Shown here piece by piece: positions 43,234 to 52,070 of a stretch of DNA of 64,000 nucleotides (position 1 is its first letter; every line of letters begins with the position of its first letter). The notes under the pieces are model-generated. The model saw only the letters and a program-made list of their open reading frames with translations. It was not told the DNA's origin and did not search any database. Position numbers and translations under genes: made by a program. The DNA is from Streptomyces liliiviolaceus (GTDB taxonomy: Bacteria; Actinomycetota; Actinomycetes; Streptomycetales; Streptomycetaceae): contig NZ_JAGPYQ010000002.1 of the NCBI RefSeq assembly GCF_018070025.1, positions 1,364,001 to 1,428,000 of the forward strand, written 5' to 3'.

Positions 43234-44249
43234 AACGGCACCTCGACGCCCAGGCCCTGCGCGATGGCCAGTTGGGAGAAGCGATGGCCGAGTGCGATGT
43301 CGGTGACGACGAGACCGCTGTTGTAGGCGAAGATCCGCTCGGTGTCGCCGGTACGGCCGGCTGCGGTCCCTGCGAGCACGGGCGGGAACTCGGCGTCGAC
43401 GGAGGGGAGTTCGCCCTCGGCGTCGGCCATGTCGGTGCCCGTGACGTTCATCTGTGCCTCGCTGGTGGCTACGACACGGTCCGCCCGGTGCAGCGTGGAG
43501 GGCGCGAGTCCGTGTCCGACGAGGACGGACAGCGTGCCCGGCTTGAGCCAGTCGGCCTCGACGGCGGCCGGGGTGTGCGAGCCGGCCGTGGCGAGGATGA
43601 TGTCGGCGTCCGCGGCGGCGTTCCGCAGATCGGTGACGATCTCCACGTCCCGGTCGGGAAAGTGTGCGCGCAGTTGCTCGCGGACGGCGGCGATGCCTTC
43701 GGGGTGTGTGCCGAACAGCATCAGCCGGTCCAGGTCGGGGCGCGTGGTGAGCAGGAACGGCAGCGCGAGGCGCCCTTGGGTTCCCGTGCCGATGACCAGT
43801 GCGGAGCGTGCACCGGACACCGCGCATTCCCGGGCGAGCAGAGCGGAGACGGCCGGTGTGCGCAGTGAGCCGATGCGGGAGCAGTCCATCATGGCCACCG
43901 GCAGCCCGGTGATGTCGTCGTAAAGCGTCAGTGCCGTGTAGTAGTGCTGCTGCGTACGGCCCTTGTCCAGGCCGTGCTTGTACGAGGTCTTGATCGCGAC
44001 GACGTCGCGGGAGCCGTCCCGGCCCAGCATGGCGTAGGAGACGGAGTGCCCGTCCGGCGGCTTCACGGTCAGCTTGCGGGGGTTGTCGGAGAGGCCGTCG
44101 TGGAGTGTGCGGTAGGCACCCTCCACCGTGGACACCACGTCGGCCAGGGAGATCTCGATCCCGGCCAGGTCGCTGGTGGACAGGATGCGCAGGTGTGTCG
44201 CGTCGCCGGACCTGGGGATGTCGGTGGGGGCGGCCGGGGCGTGTGTCAT
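43224..44249 (-). CDS. sbnB: SbnB-like dehydrogenase (ornithine cyclodeaminase superfamily)
   Basis: 341 residues from ATG 44249. Ornithine cyclodeaminase/mu-crystallin fold with the nucleotide-binding loop VIGTGTQGRLALPFL and the preceding Lys in VAIKTSYKHG. SbnB oxidatively splits the aminocarboxyethyl-glutamate made by SbnA into 2,3-diaminopropionate and 2-oxoglutarate using NAD+. The gene order dioxygenase, SbnB, decarboxylase, SbnA, exporter is compact and all on one strand. The 2-oxoglutarate released could feed the oxygenase upstream. Confidence 0.9.
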   Translation of the reverse strand: MTHAPAAPTDIPRSGDATHLRILSTSDLAGIEISLADVVSTVEGAYRTLHDGLSDNPRKLTVKPPDGHSVSYAMLGRDGSRDVVAIKTSYKHGLDKGRTQQHYYTALTLYDDITGLPVAMMDCSRIGSLRTPAVSALLARECAVSGARSALVIGTGTQGRLALPFLLTTRPDLDRLMLFGTHPEGIAAVREQLRAHFPDRDVEIVTDLRNAAADADIILATAGSHTPAAVEADWLKPGTLSVLVGHGLAPSTLHRADRVVATSEAQMNVTGTDMADAEGELPSVDAEFPPVLAGTAAGRTGDTERIFAYNSGLVVTDIALGHRFSQLAIAQGLGVEVPLWQ

Positions 44250-44278
44250 GGGGGGTTCCTCCGTTGCGAGACGGGAGT

Positions 44279-45271
44279 TCAGCTCGGGTGCGCTTCGAGG
44301 GCGGACTGGCCGTAGCCGTGCTCGTTCGCTTCGGAGGCCGGGCGGGTGCGCCTGCCGGGCACGCGGACGGAGGCCCGCTTGAGCCAGCGGTCGGTGCCGT
44401 CGTAACGGGCCTTGAAGGGCACCCTGCCGTGCACGACGAGGTCGTTGTCGACGACCAGGACGTCGCCGGGCTCCAGGCTCACGGCGACGGAGACCCTGGA
44501 CAGCTCTTCGGCCAGGCGGTCGTACGCGGCGCGGTGTTCCTCGGTCGCCTCGCCGAGTGGGGTGTAGGCGGGGTCGAACCGCAGGGTCAGCCCGTCGGGA
44601 GAACCCCACAGCGTGGGTACGGGCGGTGGCGTTCCGGCGTAGGCCTGGGCCTCGGCGTAGGCGTCGTCGGGGAGGATCGGGAGAGCCGGACGACTCAGCA
44701 ACTCCACATCAGCCGACGGTAGTTCGACCTGCCGGACGGAGGCGGCGGTGGTGGCGACGGCGTCATGGTTGCGCATGCAGCCGAGGATCAGCAGGTGGGC
44801 ACGGCCGGGGTGGAAGGCGTCCTCGGTGTGCGGGCTGAGCAGCACGGTACTGCTGGCTCCGGTCTGTTCCTCCTCGTGACCGGGAGACGGGACGATGTTG
44901 TGCACGAACCGGCCGTCCTGCTGGCCTTCCCAGGCGATGGGGGTGCCCATCACGGTGGCGAGCAGGAGCAGGGCCACGTCGTGGACGGCCCCGGAGTGGC
45001 CCGCGGTCGACCAGTGGTCCGGCGTGGGGCCGATGGTCTCGTCGTCGACGGGGATGCCGCGCACGACGTACAGGCCGGCGGAGGTGTCCACGGGGCGGCA
45101 TACGTGCCGGATCCCGGCGCTCAGAGTGGCGGCGGTGCCCGGCAGTTGACGTATGAGTGCGGAGGACCGGGGGTCCCCGCCGAAGGCTGAGAGCAGTTCT
45201 TGTGCCGCTTCGGTCAGTTTGGTTACGGCGTGCGGGTCGAGCTGGCGCACAGGCGTGACTGCCGTCGGCAT
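44279..45271 (-). CDS. TauD/TfdA-family Fe(II)/2-oxoglutarate oxygenase (clavaminate synthase-like)
   Basis: 330 residues from ATG 45271, where similarity begins. The iron facial triad is visible: HTE in SPHTEDAFH (about residue 160) and the distal His in LVVHGRVPF (about 285), with the 2-oxoglutarate-binding Arg in WLKRASVRV. The region resembles amino-acid beta-hydroxylases of natural-product pathways (arginine, asparagine, enduracididine types). First gene of the iron-box operon. It probably hydroxylates a free amino acid to make a metal-binding hydroxy-acid unit. Confidence 0.88.
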   Translation of the reverse strand: MPTAVTPVRQLDPHAVTKLTEAAQELLSAFGGDPRSSALIRQLPGTAATLSAGIRHVCRPVDTSAGLYVVRGIPVDDETIGPTPDHWSTAGHSGAVHDVALLLLATVMGTPIAWEGQQDGRFVHNIVPSPGHEEEQTGASSTVLLSPHTEDAFHPGRAHLLILGCMRNHDAVATTAASVRQVELPSADVELLSRPALPILPDDAYAEAQAYAGTPPPVPTLWGSPDGLTLRFDPAYTPLGEATEEHRAAYDRLAEELSRVSVAVSLEPGDVLVVDNDLVVHGRVPFKARYDGTDRWLKRASVRVPGRRTRPASEANEHGYGQSALEAHPS

Positions 45272-45424
45272 GGTCAACCATCCGTTCGTGGGGCGCGTGC
45301 GGGGGCGCGGGGTGATGGCGGGAAAAGGGCCGGACGCGGGCGTGCGGAGCGGATCAGCTGCGCGGATCGCACGGGACACATGGGTCGGCGGAGTTGCGAT
45401 CCGTCGACGCATCCGGTCGGCGGC

Positions 45425-45443
45425 TCAGGTAAGCCACACCTAA
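45425..45443. promoter_or_regulatory. Degenerate iron-box-like site for the minus-strand operon
   Basis: TCAGGTAAGCCACACCTAA matches the DmdR/IdeR consensus TTAGGTTAGGCTAACCTAA at 14 of 19 positions. It overlaps a 13-bp palindrome ACCTAAGTTAGGT (45438-45450) made of two half-sites. It lies about 150 bp before the oxygenase gene. Confidence 0.55.
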
Positions 45444-45470
45444 GTTAGGTGGATCCGGCGCGGGAGGCTG

Positions 45471-45486
45471 TACTCCACTTGGAGTA
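45471..45486. promoter_or_regulatory. Second, non-iron-box palindrome between the divergent operons
   Basis: TACTCCA-CT-TGGAGTA, perfect 7-bp arms, 19 bp from the nearer iron box. It resembles a MerR-type or other dimeric operator, suggesting a second input besides iron. No regulator gene is adjacent. Confidence 0.5.
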
Positions 45487-45504
45487 TTGCGACCGGTCGA
45501 TTTT

Positions 45505-45523
45505 TTAGGATAGGCAAACCTAA
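45505..45523 (+). promoter_or_regulatory. Iron box (DmdR/IdeR site) upstream of the ABC importer operon
   Basis: TTAGGATAGGCAAACCTAA matches the consensus at 17 of 19 positions and ends 33 bp before the GTG start of the substrate-binding protein, so it would overlap the promoter. This indicates repression when iron is plentiful. Confidence 0.85.
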
Positions 45524-45556
45524 GTAATTAACGCTGCTTGGGAAGCCGAGGAATAC

Positions 45557-47113
45557 GTGGACCTGACGAGACGTCAACTGCTGTGGGCCGGTGCCGCTTT
45601 GACCGCGGCGACCGTACTGACCGCGTGCGGCAGCGGTGGTGACGCCGAGCCGAACGGATCCGCCGACGACACCTCCGCCAAGCCCCGCAAGGGCGGCACA
45701 CTGCGGGTCGGAGCCCTCGGCCGCGCGAGTGCCGTCACCCGTGACCCGCACGGCACCCAGTCCAACGAGAGCGACTACCTGATCCTCAGCCTCGTACACG
45801 ACGCGCTGACCGTCCCGGGAGCCAAGCCGAACACCGCTCCCCGGCTCGCCGCGAGCTGGGAGCCGTCGGCCGATCTCAAGACCTGGAAGTTCAAGCTCGC
45901 CAAGGGTGCGAAGTTCCACGACGGCTCTCCTGTGACCGCGAAGGACGTCGTCTTCTCGCTCAAGCGACTCCGCGCCACCCCCGCCGGCGCCTCCCGCCTG
46001 CCCGGCATCCAGGCGAAGAACATCACCGCCCAGGGCACCGACACGGTCGTCCTGGTCTCCGACTACGCCAACGCCGAACTCCCGCTCCTCACCCGCCTGA
46101 CCACGTTCGTCGTCCCCGACGGCACCAGCGACGAGGACATCGCGAAGGCTCCCGGCACCGGGCCGTTCAAGCTCGACTGGTTCCGCGGCGGCAACGCCCG
46201 GCTGGTGCGCAACGACTCCTGGCACGGCGGGACGGTGTACCTGGACGCCATCGAGGTGAAGATCTTCGAGAGCCCGCAGGCCATGGCCAACGCGCTGCTC
46301 GCCGGGCAGATCGACCTCGCCTCCAACGCCGGTGCCATCGCGGCCCGTACGGCCAAGACGCGTAAGGACATCCAGACCGTCCGCCGCCCCAACGACATGG
46401 CGATGCCGATCGTCATGCGCACTGCCGACGGTCCCTTCGCCGACACCAAGGTGCGTGAGGCCCTGCGCCTGGCCGTGGACCGTGAGGCCATGGTCAAGCA
46501 GGTCCTGTCCGGCTACGGCACGGTCGCCAACGACATCCTCGGCACCGGTGACCCCGCCTACGCCAAGAGCATCACCCAGCGCACCCGCGACCTCGCCAAG
46601 GCCAGACAACTGTTGAAGGAGGCGGGGTTCGACACGTCCAGGACGTACGAGCTCATGACCACCGAGGACATCTCGGGGCTGGCCGAATCGGCCACCCTCT
46701 TCGCCACCCAGGTGCGCGAGGCGGGCGTGAAGGTCAAGGTCGTCAAGCAGGAGTCCGCGGTCTTCTGGGACAAGACCTGGCTGAAGGGCGACCTGTACAC
46801 CAGCTACTGGGGCACCAACGACTCGGTGGTCTTCTTCGCCAGCAAGACCATGGTCTCCGACAGCGGGCAGAACGAGGCGGGCTGGCAGGACACCGCCTTC
46901 GACACGGCGTACGAGAAGGCCATCGGCACCTCGGACGACGCCCGGCGCACCCAACTGCTGCGCGAGATGCAGCAGATCGAGTACGACAGCTCCGGCTATC
47001 TGCTGTGGGGCATGGCCGACGGCGTCGACCTCGCCGCCGCGAAGGTGCGCGGACTTCCGACGCTGCCCGGTTACGGCCGTGTCCAGCTCGAAACGGCATG
47101 GCTGACCAGTTGA
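45557..47113 (+). CDS. ABC importer substrate-binding lipoprotein (SBP_bac_5: peptide/nickel/opine type)
   Basis: 518 residues from GTG 45557 (GAGGA upstream). The leader carries a Tat-like TRRQLLW and a lipobox LTAC-G, so it is an exported lipoprotein anchored at Cys about residue 23. The mature SBP family 5 fold shows KGGTLRVG and the conserved GAKFHDGSPVTAKDVVFSL. Family members bind oligopeptides, nickel chelates or opine metallophores (CntA). Preceded by an iron box, and first gene of a four-gene importer operon, which points to uptake of a metal chelate rather than nutrient peptides. Confidence 0.93.
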   Translation: MDLTRRQLLWAGAALTAATVLTACGSGGDAEPNGSADDTSAKPRKGGTLRVGALGRASAVTRDPHGTQSNESDYLILSLVHDALTVPGAKPNTAPRLAASWEPSADLKTWKFKLAKGAKFHDGSPVTAKDVVFSLKRLRATPAGASRLPGIQAKNITAQGTDTVVLVSDYANAELPLLTRLTTFVVPDGTSDEDIAKAPGTGPFKLDWFRGGNARLVRNDSWHGGTVYLDAIEVKIFESPQAMANALLAGQIDLASNAGAIAARTAKTRKDIQTVRRPNDMAMPIVMRTADGPFADTKVREALRLAVDREAMVKQVLSGYGTVANDILGTGDPAYAKSITQRTRDLAKARQLLKEAGFDTSRTYELMTTEDISGLAESATLFATQVREAGVKVKVVKQESAVFWDKTWLKGDLYTSYWGTNDSVVFFASKTMVSDSGQNEAGWQDTAFDTAYEKAIGTSDDARRTQLLREMQQIEYDSSGYLLWGMADGVDLAAAKVRGLPTLPGYGRVQLETAWLTS

Positions 47114-48123
47114 TCCCCGACCTCGAAGAGCCGACGAGCCTTTCGGCGGTACCTGCCGAAGAGCGGTCGGCCCGATCGCCCGTGGCACGGATCGCGGCCC
47201 GTGCCGGCCTCGTCGTGCTCAAACGATCCGTGCTCCTCGCGACGCTTCTCGCAGTGGTCTTCATCGGCGTCGAGCTGCTGCCCGGGGACGCCGCGAGCGC
47301 CACCTCCGAACGCGGGGAGAGCACCGCGGACGTGGACCGCCGACGGGAGACGCTAGGTCTCGACCGACCCGTCCTGGAACGGTTCTGGGACTGGATGTCC
47401 GGCCTGCCCACCGGCGATCTGGGCACCTCCGCACAGGGTGAGCACGTCACCGGCCTGCTCACCAGCGCGTTCCCCAACACCCTGGTGCTGAGCGGATCGG
47501 CGCTGCTGCTGACGGCCGCGCTCTCGCTGTCGTTGGCGTCCGGTGCGGCACTGCGGCCCGGCGGACGCCTCGACCGGATCGTCACCGGCATGTCGACCGC
47601 CGTGTTCGCCGTCCCGGAGTTCGTCGTCGCGGTCGTGCTCGTCCTGGTGCTGTCGCTGTGGACCGGATGGCTGCCCGCCGTCACCCTCACCGACGGCGAC
47701 GGCTCCCCCGCCTCCTGGACCATGCTCGTCCTGCCCGCGCTGGCCCTGACCGTTCCGCAGACGGGCTGGAACACGCGCATCGCCCGTGCGGCCCTCGCCG
47801 ACGAGGCCCGCGCCCCCTACGTCGAAGCCGCGGTCCTCGACGGTCTGTCGCCGCGCCGGGTGGTGCTGCTCCACGTCCTGCCGGGGGCCCTGCCCACCAT
47901 CGCCACCGGGCTCGCCACGTCGTCCGGAGTGCTCCTCGGCGGAGCGGTCGCCGTGGAGACCATCTTCAACCACCCCGGAATCGGCGCCGTGCTGGCCTCC
48001 GCGATCGCCGACCGCGACACCCCGGTGATCGCCGGTGTGACCGTGCTGGCCGGTGCGGCCATCAGCGTCGTGCTGCTGATGGCGGACCTGCTCCGCGACC
48101 TGCTGACGGTGGGGCAGCGATGA
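47098..48123 (+). CDS. ABC importer permease (DppB/NikB-like)
   Basis: 341 residues from ATG 47098, overlapping the lipoprotein gene by 16 bp. An N-terminal cytoplasmic stretch of about 35 residues, a first membrane helix, a periplasmic-side loop with the typical GLDRPVLERFWDWMSGLPTGDLG, then five helices with the EAA loop (YVEAAVLDGLSPRRVVLLHV) that contacts the ATPase. Forms the channel with the next permease. Confidence 0.93.
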   Translation: MADQLIPDLEEPTSLSAVPAEERSARSPVARIAARAGLVVLKRSVLLATLLAVVFIGVELLPGDAASATSERGESTADVDRRRETLGLDRPVLERFWDWMSGLPTGDLGTSAQGEHVTGLLTSAFPNTLVLSGSALLLTAALSLSLASGAALRPGGRLDRIVTGMSTAVFAVPEFVVAVVLVLVLSLWTGWLPAVTLTDGDGSPASWTMLVLPALALTVPQTGWNTRIARAALADEARAPYVEAAVLDGLSPRRVVLLHVLPGALPTIATGLATSSGVLLGGAVAVETIFNHPGIGAVLASAIADRDTPVIAGVTVLAGAAISVVLLMADLLRDLLTVGQR

Positions 48124-48181
48124 CCGTACGAGGCCCTGCGGCCCCCTTGTCGCCGACCCGCCCCACTGATGGAGGCCGCGG

Positions 48182-49045
48182 ATGAAGCCGCTGACAGGCC
48201 GTCGCGGCGGGAGTTCCCCCAAGACCCAGCGGCGTTGGTCCCCGACGGCCGTCCTGCTCCGGGTCCTGCCCGCCGCCGCACTCGTGGCCCTGGCCCTCGC
48301 CGGACCGTGGATCACTCCCCACGCGGTGGACGAACCCGTCACCGCTCCCTTCGCCGAGGCCGGCGGCGGAGCCCTCCTCGGCGGCGACCAGCTCGGCCGC
48401 GACGTCCTCAGCAGAGTGCTGGCGGGCGGTCGCGAACTCGTGCTGTCGGCGCTGCTGATCGCCGCGGTGGTCACCGCGGCCGCCGCCGTCATCGGGGCGA
48501 TCGGCGCCCTGCGGCCGACCGTCGGCCGGGTCGTCGAGCGCGCCGCGGACGTGCTGATCCTCCTCCCCGCCGTACTGGGCATCATGCTGGTCGCCCTGTC
48601 GTGGCCCGGGGGCGGCCGCCTCGCCGTGGCCGCCGCCGCCATCGTCCTGGGACTGCCGTACGCCGTCCGCCTCGTGACCCATGCCGCCGCCCCCGTCGCC
48701 GCGTCCGGCTACGTCGAAGCGGCCACCGCCGGCGGCGAACGCCTGTGGTTCCTCGTGGTGCGCGACGTCCTGCCCAACCTGCGAGCCACCCTGCTCGCCC
48801 TGCTCGGCCTGCGGTTCGTCGAGGCGGTCTACGTCGTCTCCATGGCCGGCTTCCTGCAGGTCGGCCCCCAACCCCCCGCCGCCGACTGGGCCTTGATGAT
48901 CCGGGAGAACTCCCCGGGGATCCTGCTGAACCCCTGGGCCGTCCTCGCCCCCAGCATCGCGGTCGGCCTGCTGGCCCTGAGCGTCAACCTCGCGGCGGCC
49001 GCCCTGGTCCCGCAGACCGGCCGGAAGGCGGTAACCCTGCTGTGA
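48182..49045 (+). CDS. ABC importer permease (DppC/NikC-like)
   Basis: 287 residues from ATG 48182 with GGAGG upstream. Six membrane helices; LGGDQLGRDVLSRVLAGGR is the DppC-type signature after helix 1, and the EAA loop YVEAATAGGERLWFLVV is present. The stop overlaps the ATPase start (GTGA). Pairs with the upstream permease. Confidence 0.93.
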   Translation: MKPLTGRRGGSSPKTQRRWSPTAVLLRVLPAAALVALALAGPWITPHAVDEPVTAPFAEAGGGALLGGDQLGRDVLSRVLAGGRELVLSALLIAAVVTAAAAVIGAIGALRPTVGRVVERAADVLILLPAVLGIMLVALSWPGGGRLAVAAAAIVLGLPYAVRLVTHAAAPVAASGYVEAATAGGERLWFLVVRDVLPNLRATLLALLGLRFVEAVYVVSMAGFLQVGPQPPAADWALMIRENSPGILLNPWAVLAPSIAVGLLALSVNLAAAALVPQTGRKAVTLL

Positions 49046-50667
49046 GCCACACCCCCGACCGGCGCACGAACACAGTCGGCCGCTCCCCCTCGCCGGTGGC
49101 GGAAGTGAGCACGCTCGACATCACCACACCGGGCGGCCGCCCCCTCCTCAAGAACGTGTCACTCACCCTTCGTCCTGGCCGCCTCGTCGCCGTCACCGGC
49201 CCTTCTGGAGCCGGAAAGACAACACTGCTGCGGGCACTGCTCGGGCACCTGCCGCCCGGTACGGCACACTCGGCCGGCCAGGTGCGCGTACTCGGTCACG
49301 ACATGTTCGAACTGGACGAGCGCGCACGCCGTGAGATCCGCAGAACCAGGATCGGGTACGTCGGACAGGACCCCGCGTCGGCACTCAACCCCCGGCTGCG
49401 CGTCCGCACACTCCTTCGCGAGCTGAACACCGACCGCTCACCCGCGGCCGTACGCGATCTGCTGGACGCGGTCCGCCTGCCGGCCGACCACCGGTTCACC
49501 TCTCGCCGGCCCGGGGAGTTGTCAGGAGGCCAACTGCGTCGTGTCGCCCTGGCCCGCGTCCTGGCCAAACGCCCGACCCTGTTGCTCCTGGACGAACCCA
49601 CAGCCGGACTCGACCCGTTGCTGCGCCACGAGATATCCGAACTGCTCCGCAGCCTGACGCACGAACACGATCTCGGCGTCGCCTTCTCCTCCCACGACCC
49701 GGATGTCGTCGAGCGACTCGCCGACGACGTCGTACGACTGGCTCCGGACGGGGCCGTGCCCGAAGCCCCGGAGGAAAGAGGTGAGCGCCCCTCCGGGCGC
49801 ATCGCGGTGTCCCGGCGGCCGCCAGCGGTATCGGCCACCGGCGCGGAGACTGCCGGTGTGCCCCTCCTCGACGTCCATGACCTGAGCGTCGCACTCGGCC
49901 GCCGGAGCACCGGGCATCTCGTGCTGGACGGCGTTCGACTCACCGTGGCGAAGGGCTCGGTGGCTGCCGTCGTCGGCGCTTCGGGCTCCGGCAAGACGAC
50001 ACTGGCCCGTGCACTCGTCGGTCTCCACAAGAGCCGGTCCGGCACCGTACGGCTCGACGGAACAGCCCTGCCAGCCACCGTGGGGCGCCGCAGTCGGGAC
50101 CAGCGCCGCCGCATTCAGCTGATCACCCAGAACCCCCTCGGGGCGCTCAACCCCAGCCGGACCGTCGGCTCCTCGGTGGCCAGGCCCCTGCGGATCCACC
50201 ACCGCACTCCCCCAGGGATCACCGGCCGTGCCGTCGAGGAACTGCTGCGCCAGGTCGGGCTGCCGGCCGACTTCGCAGGCCGGTATCCGCACGAACTGTC
50301 GGGCGGCCAGCGTCAACGGGTCGCGATCGCCCGGGCTCTCGCGGCCGAGCCCGAGATCCTGGTGTGCGACGAGATCACGTCCGCCCTCGACCGGCCCACC
50401 GGTCACGCGGTCATGGACCTGCTTCACCGGCTACGGCAGGACCGCTCCATGACCCTCGTCATCATCAGTCATGATGTGCCGCTGATCCAGGACCGGTCGG
50501 AGACGATCACGGTTCTCGCCGACGGGCGGGTAGTGGAGTCCGGTCGTACGGCGGACGTGTTCGCGGATCCGCGGCACGCGGCCACGGCGGAACTGCTGAG
50601 CCGTCCTCCGGCATCCGTACCGACGTCAGGCACGAGGGAGCATCACCGAACCCTCCCGTACCCGTAG
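49042..50667 (+). CDS. ABC importer ATPase with two fused nucleotide-binding domains (DppD-DppF fusion)
   Basis: 541 residues from GTG 49042. Domain 1: Walker A GPSGAGKTT, signature LSGGQLRRVALARVL, Walker B LLLLDEP. Domain 2: Walker A GASGSGKTT, signature LSGGQRQRVAIARAL, and a Walker B of the form ILVCDEITSALD. One polypeptide supplies both ATPase halves normally made by separate dppD and dppF genes. This completes the importer, so the system needs no further subunit. Last gene of the operon. Confidence 0.94.
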   Translation: MSHTPDRRTNTVGRSPSPVAEVSTLDITTPGGRPLLKNVSLTLRPGRLVAVTGPSGAGKTTLLRALLGHLPPGTAHSAGQVRVLGHDMFELDERARREIRRTRIGYVGQDPASALNPRLRVRTLLRELNTDRSPAAVRDLLDAVRLPADHRFTSRRPGELSGGQLRRVALARVLAKRPTLLLLDEPTAGLDPLLRHEISELLRSLTHEHDLGVAFSSHDPDVVERLADDVVRLAPDGAVPEAPEERGERPSGRIAVSRRPPAVSATGAETAGVPLLDVHDLSVALGRRSTGHLVLDGVRLTVAKGSVAAVVGASGSGKTTLARALVGLHKSRSGTVRLDGTALPATVGRRSRDQRRRIQLITQNPLGALNPSRTVGSSVARPLRIHHRTPPGITGRAVEELLRQVGLPADFAGRYPHELSGGQRQRVAIARALAAEPEILVCDEITSALDRPTGHAVMDLLHRLRQDRSMTLVIISHDVPLIQDRSETITVLADGRVVESGRTADVFADPRHAATAELLSRPPASVPTSGTREHHRTLPYP

Positions 50668-50713
50668 CGGCGCAAGAACTTGGGGACGTGCCCCTGCCCG
50701 GCCCATGGGGATG

Positions 50714-51649
50714 TCAGCGAGCGACCACACCCTGTGCCTCGCCCACCTCGTGGTGCAGATGCAGCACCGCAGACGCGGTCACACCCACGGAGACAAGAAC
50801 GGCGAGAACCACGAGAAGGGCCAGACACCGCGGCGCCCTGCCGGGCGCGGCAGATGGCTTGAGGAGAGTGGTGACGCGTTGCGAGACGGGACCCGTTGCC
50901 GCTCCGAGGGTCAGATAGGGGCGCGTGGTGGGGCCCGCGTCATGGCTGGCCAACGCGGCTCGCGCCACCGCGACAGCGACCAGCTTCCGGTCCCCCACGG
51001 CTCGGGCCGCGGCCTCATCGGCCGCGAGCTCCGCAGCGAGACGGATCTCCTCGCGCACCCTGCGCAGGGCGGGATGACAGTGTGCCGCAGCCTCGGCGGC
51101 CGTCAGGAAGTAGTGGTGCCGCTGGGCGTTGTGAGCACGCTCATGGGCGAACAGGGCTTCCCGCTCCGCCGCTCCGAGGGTGCGCAGCATGCCCGCTGTC
51201 ACGACGATGCGGTTCTGACGGCCCGGCAGCGCGTATGCGTCGGGCCGGGGCGAATCGACGACGCACAGATCTCCTACCACGGGGAGCTGCGCCACCTGTC
51301 GCTGTGCTGCCCGAAGCGTGCGGCTGTGCCGCACGACGGAATGTCCGAACCGCAGTCCGCCGAGAACCAGGGCCAGACCGGCCAGGACCGCCATCCCACC
51401 GACCACAGGAACAGAGGGCGTGCACAGATGGTGGACGAAATGGCTGAGCTCCGCGACGGCCGGTACGAGGAACAGGCCGGTAAGGATCAGCGAACCGAGA
51501 CAGACGAGGCACGCCGCGGCCGAGACGAGCGTCGCCGACGTGAGGATCCACAGCGCCGCGGTCGGTCGTACCCACACCAGCACACGGCTCGTCACCAGGC
51601 ACAGCAGGAACGGCAGCACCAGCGGCACGACGAACAGCGGAGTCAGCAT
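50714..51649 (-). CDS. M56-family (BlaR1-like) membrane metallopeptidase (copy 2)
   Basis: 311 residues from ATG 51649 (AAGGACG upstream; an in-frame TTG precedes it directly). Same layout as the protein at 37327: N-terminal membrane helices, a third near residue 90, HERAH zinc motif in FAHERAHNAQRHH, and a C-terminal helix. Long identical stretches such as GDLCVVDSP and PDAYALPGR show recent common origin. Its promoter has two BlaI-type boxes, but the nearest blaI lies 1.3 kb away on the other strand. Confidence 0.92.
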   Translation of the reverse strand: MLTPLFVVPLVLPFLLCLVTSRVLVWVRPTAALWILTSATLVSAAACLVCLGSLILTGLFLVPAVAELSHFVHHLCTPSVPVVGGMAVLAGLALVLGGLRFGHSVVRHSRTLRAAQRQVAQLPVVGDLCVVDSPRPDAYALPGRQNRIVVTAGMLRTLGAAEREALFAHERAHNAQRHHYFLTAAEAAAHCHPALRRVREEIRLAAELAADEAAARAVGDRKLVAVAVARAALASHDAGPTTRPYLTLGAATGPVSQRVTTLLKPSAAPGRAPRCLALLVVLAVLVSVGVTASAVLHLHHEVGEAQGVVAR

Positions 51650-51713
51650 CAAGCGTCCTTCAGCACGACGGGACCTGCGGGCAGGCCGTCTACACGTCCA
51701 CCCTCAGCTTCGA

Positions 51714-51748
51714 CTACAGTGTCGTAGACCGTTTACAAGACTGTAGAC
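51714..51748. promoter_or_regulatory. BlaI-type operators upstream of M56 copy 2
   Basis: CTAC-AGTGTC-GTAG (51714-51727) and GTTTACAAGACTGTAGAC (51731-51748), in the same tandem arrangement and spacing as the pair before blaI-1. They lie 65-100 bp upstream of the M56 start. Confidence 0.7.
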
Positions 51749-52070
51749 GGACCTATTCCTTCCTTGGAAGGTCGCATCGAGGTGCCCTGGTTCAACAGCC
51801 CTTTGCCGCAGTCCACGGTACATGCGCCCGAACGTCGCCGAATTCGGAGGGTGGCCATTTCGGCGCCGTCGGGCACACGTGGACATGTTGGCTTTTTCCG
51901 CACCGGAACCGCGCAAGAGTGCGGGCCTCATCGGGGCCGGACCGGCGCTTGAGAAGACCATTCCGATACCTCACGTCGGATCGCCCCCACCATCGCACCG
52001 CGGGCGCACGCGTCATGAAATCACGGGCACGCCCCCGATTATTTTACTTGAATGTTCAGTGAAGGTGTAG
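51749..52070. other. Intergenic region before the orphan NarL-type regulator
   Basis: No gene recognised. The last 50 bp are AT-richer than the surroundings (ATTATTTTACTTGAATG) and contain the small palindrome TGAATGTTCA; this is probably the promoter of the regulator. Confidence 0.45.
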
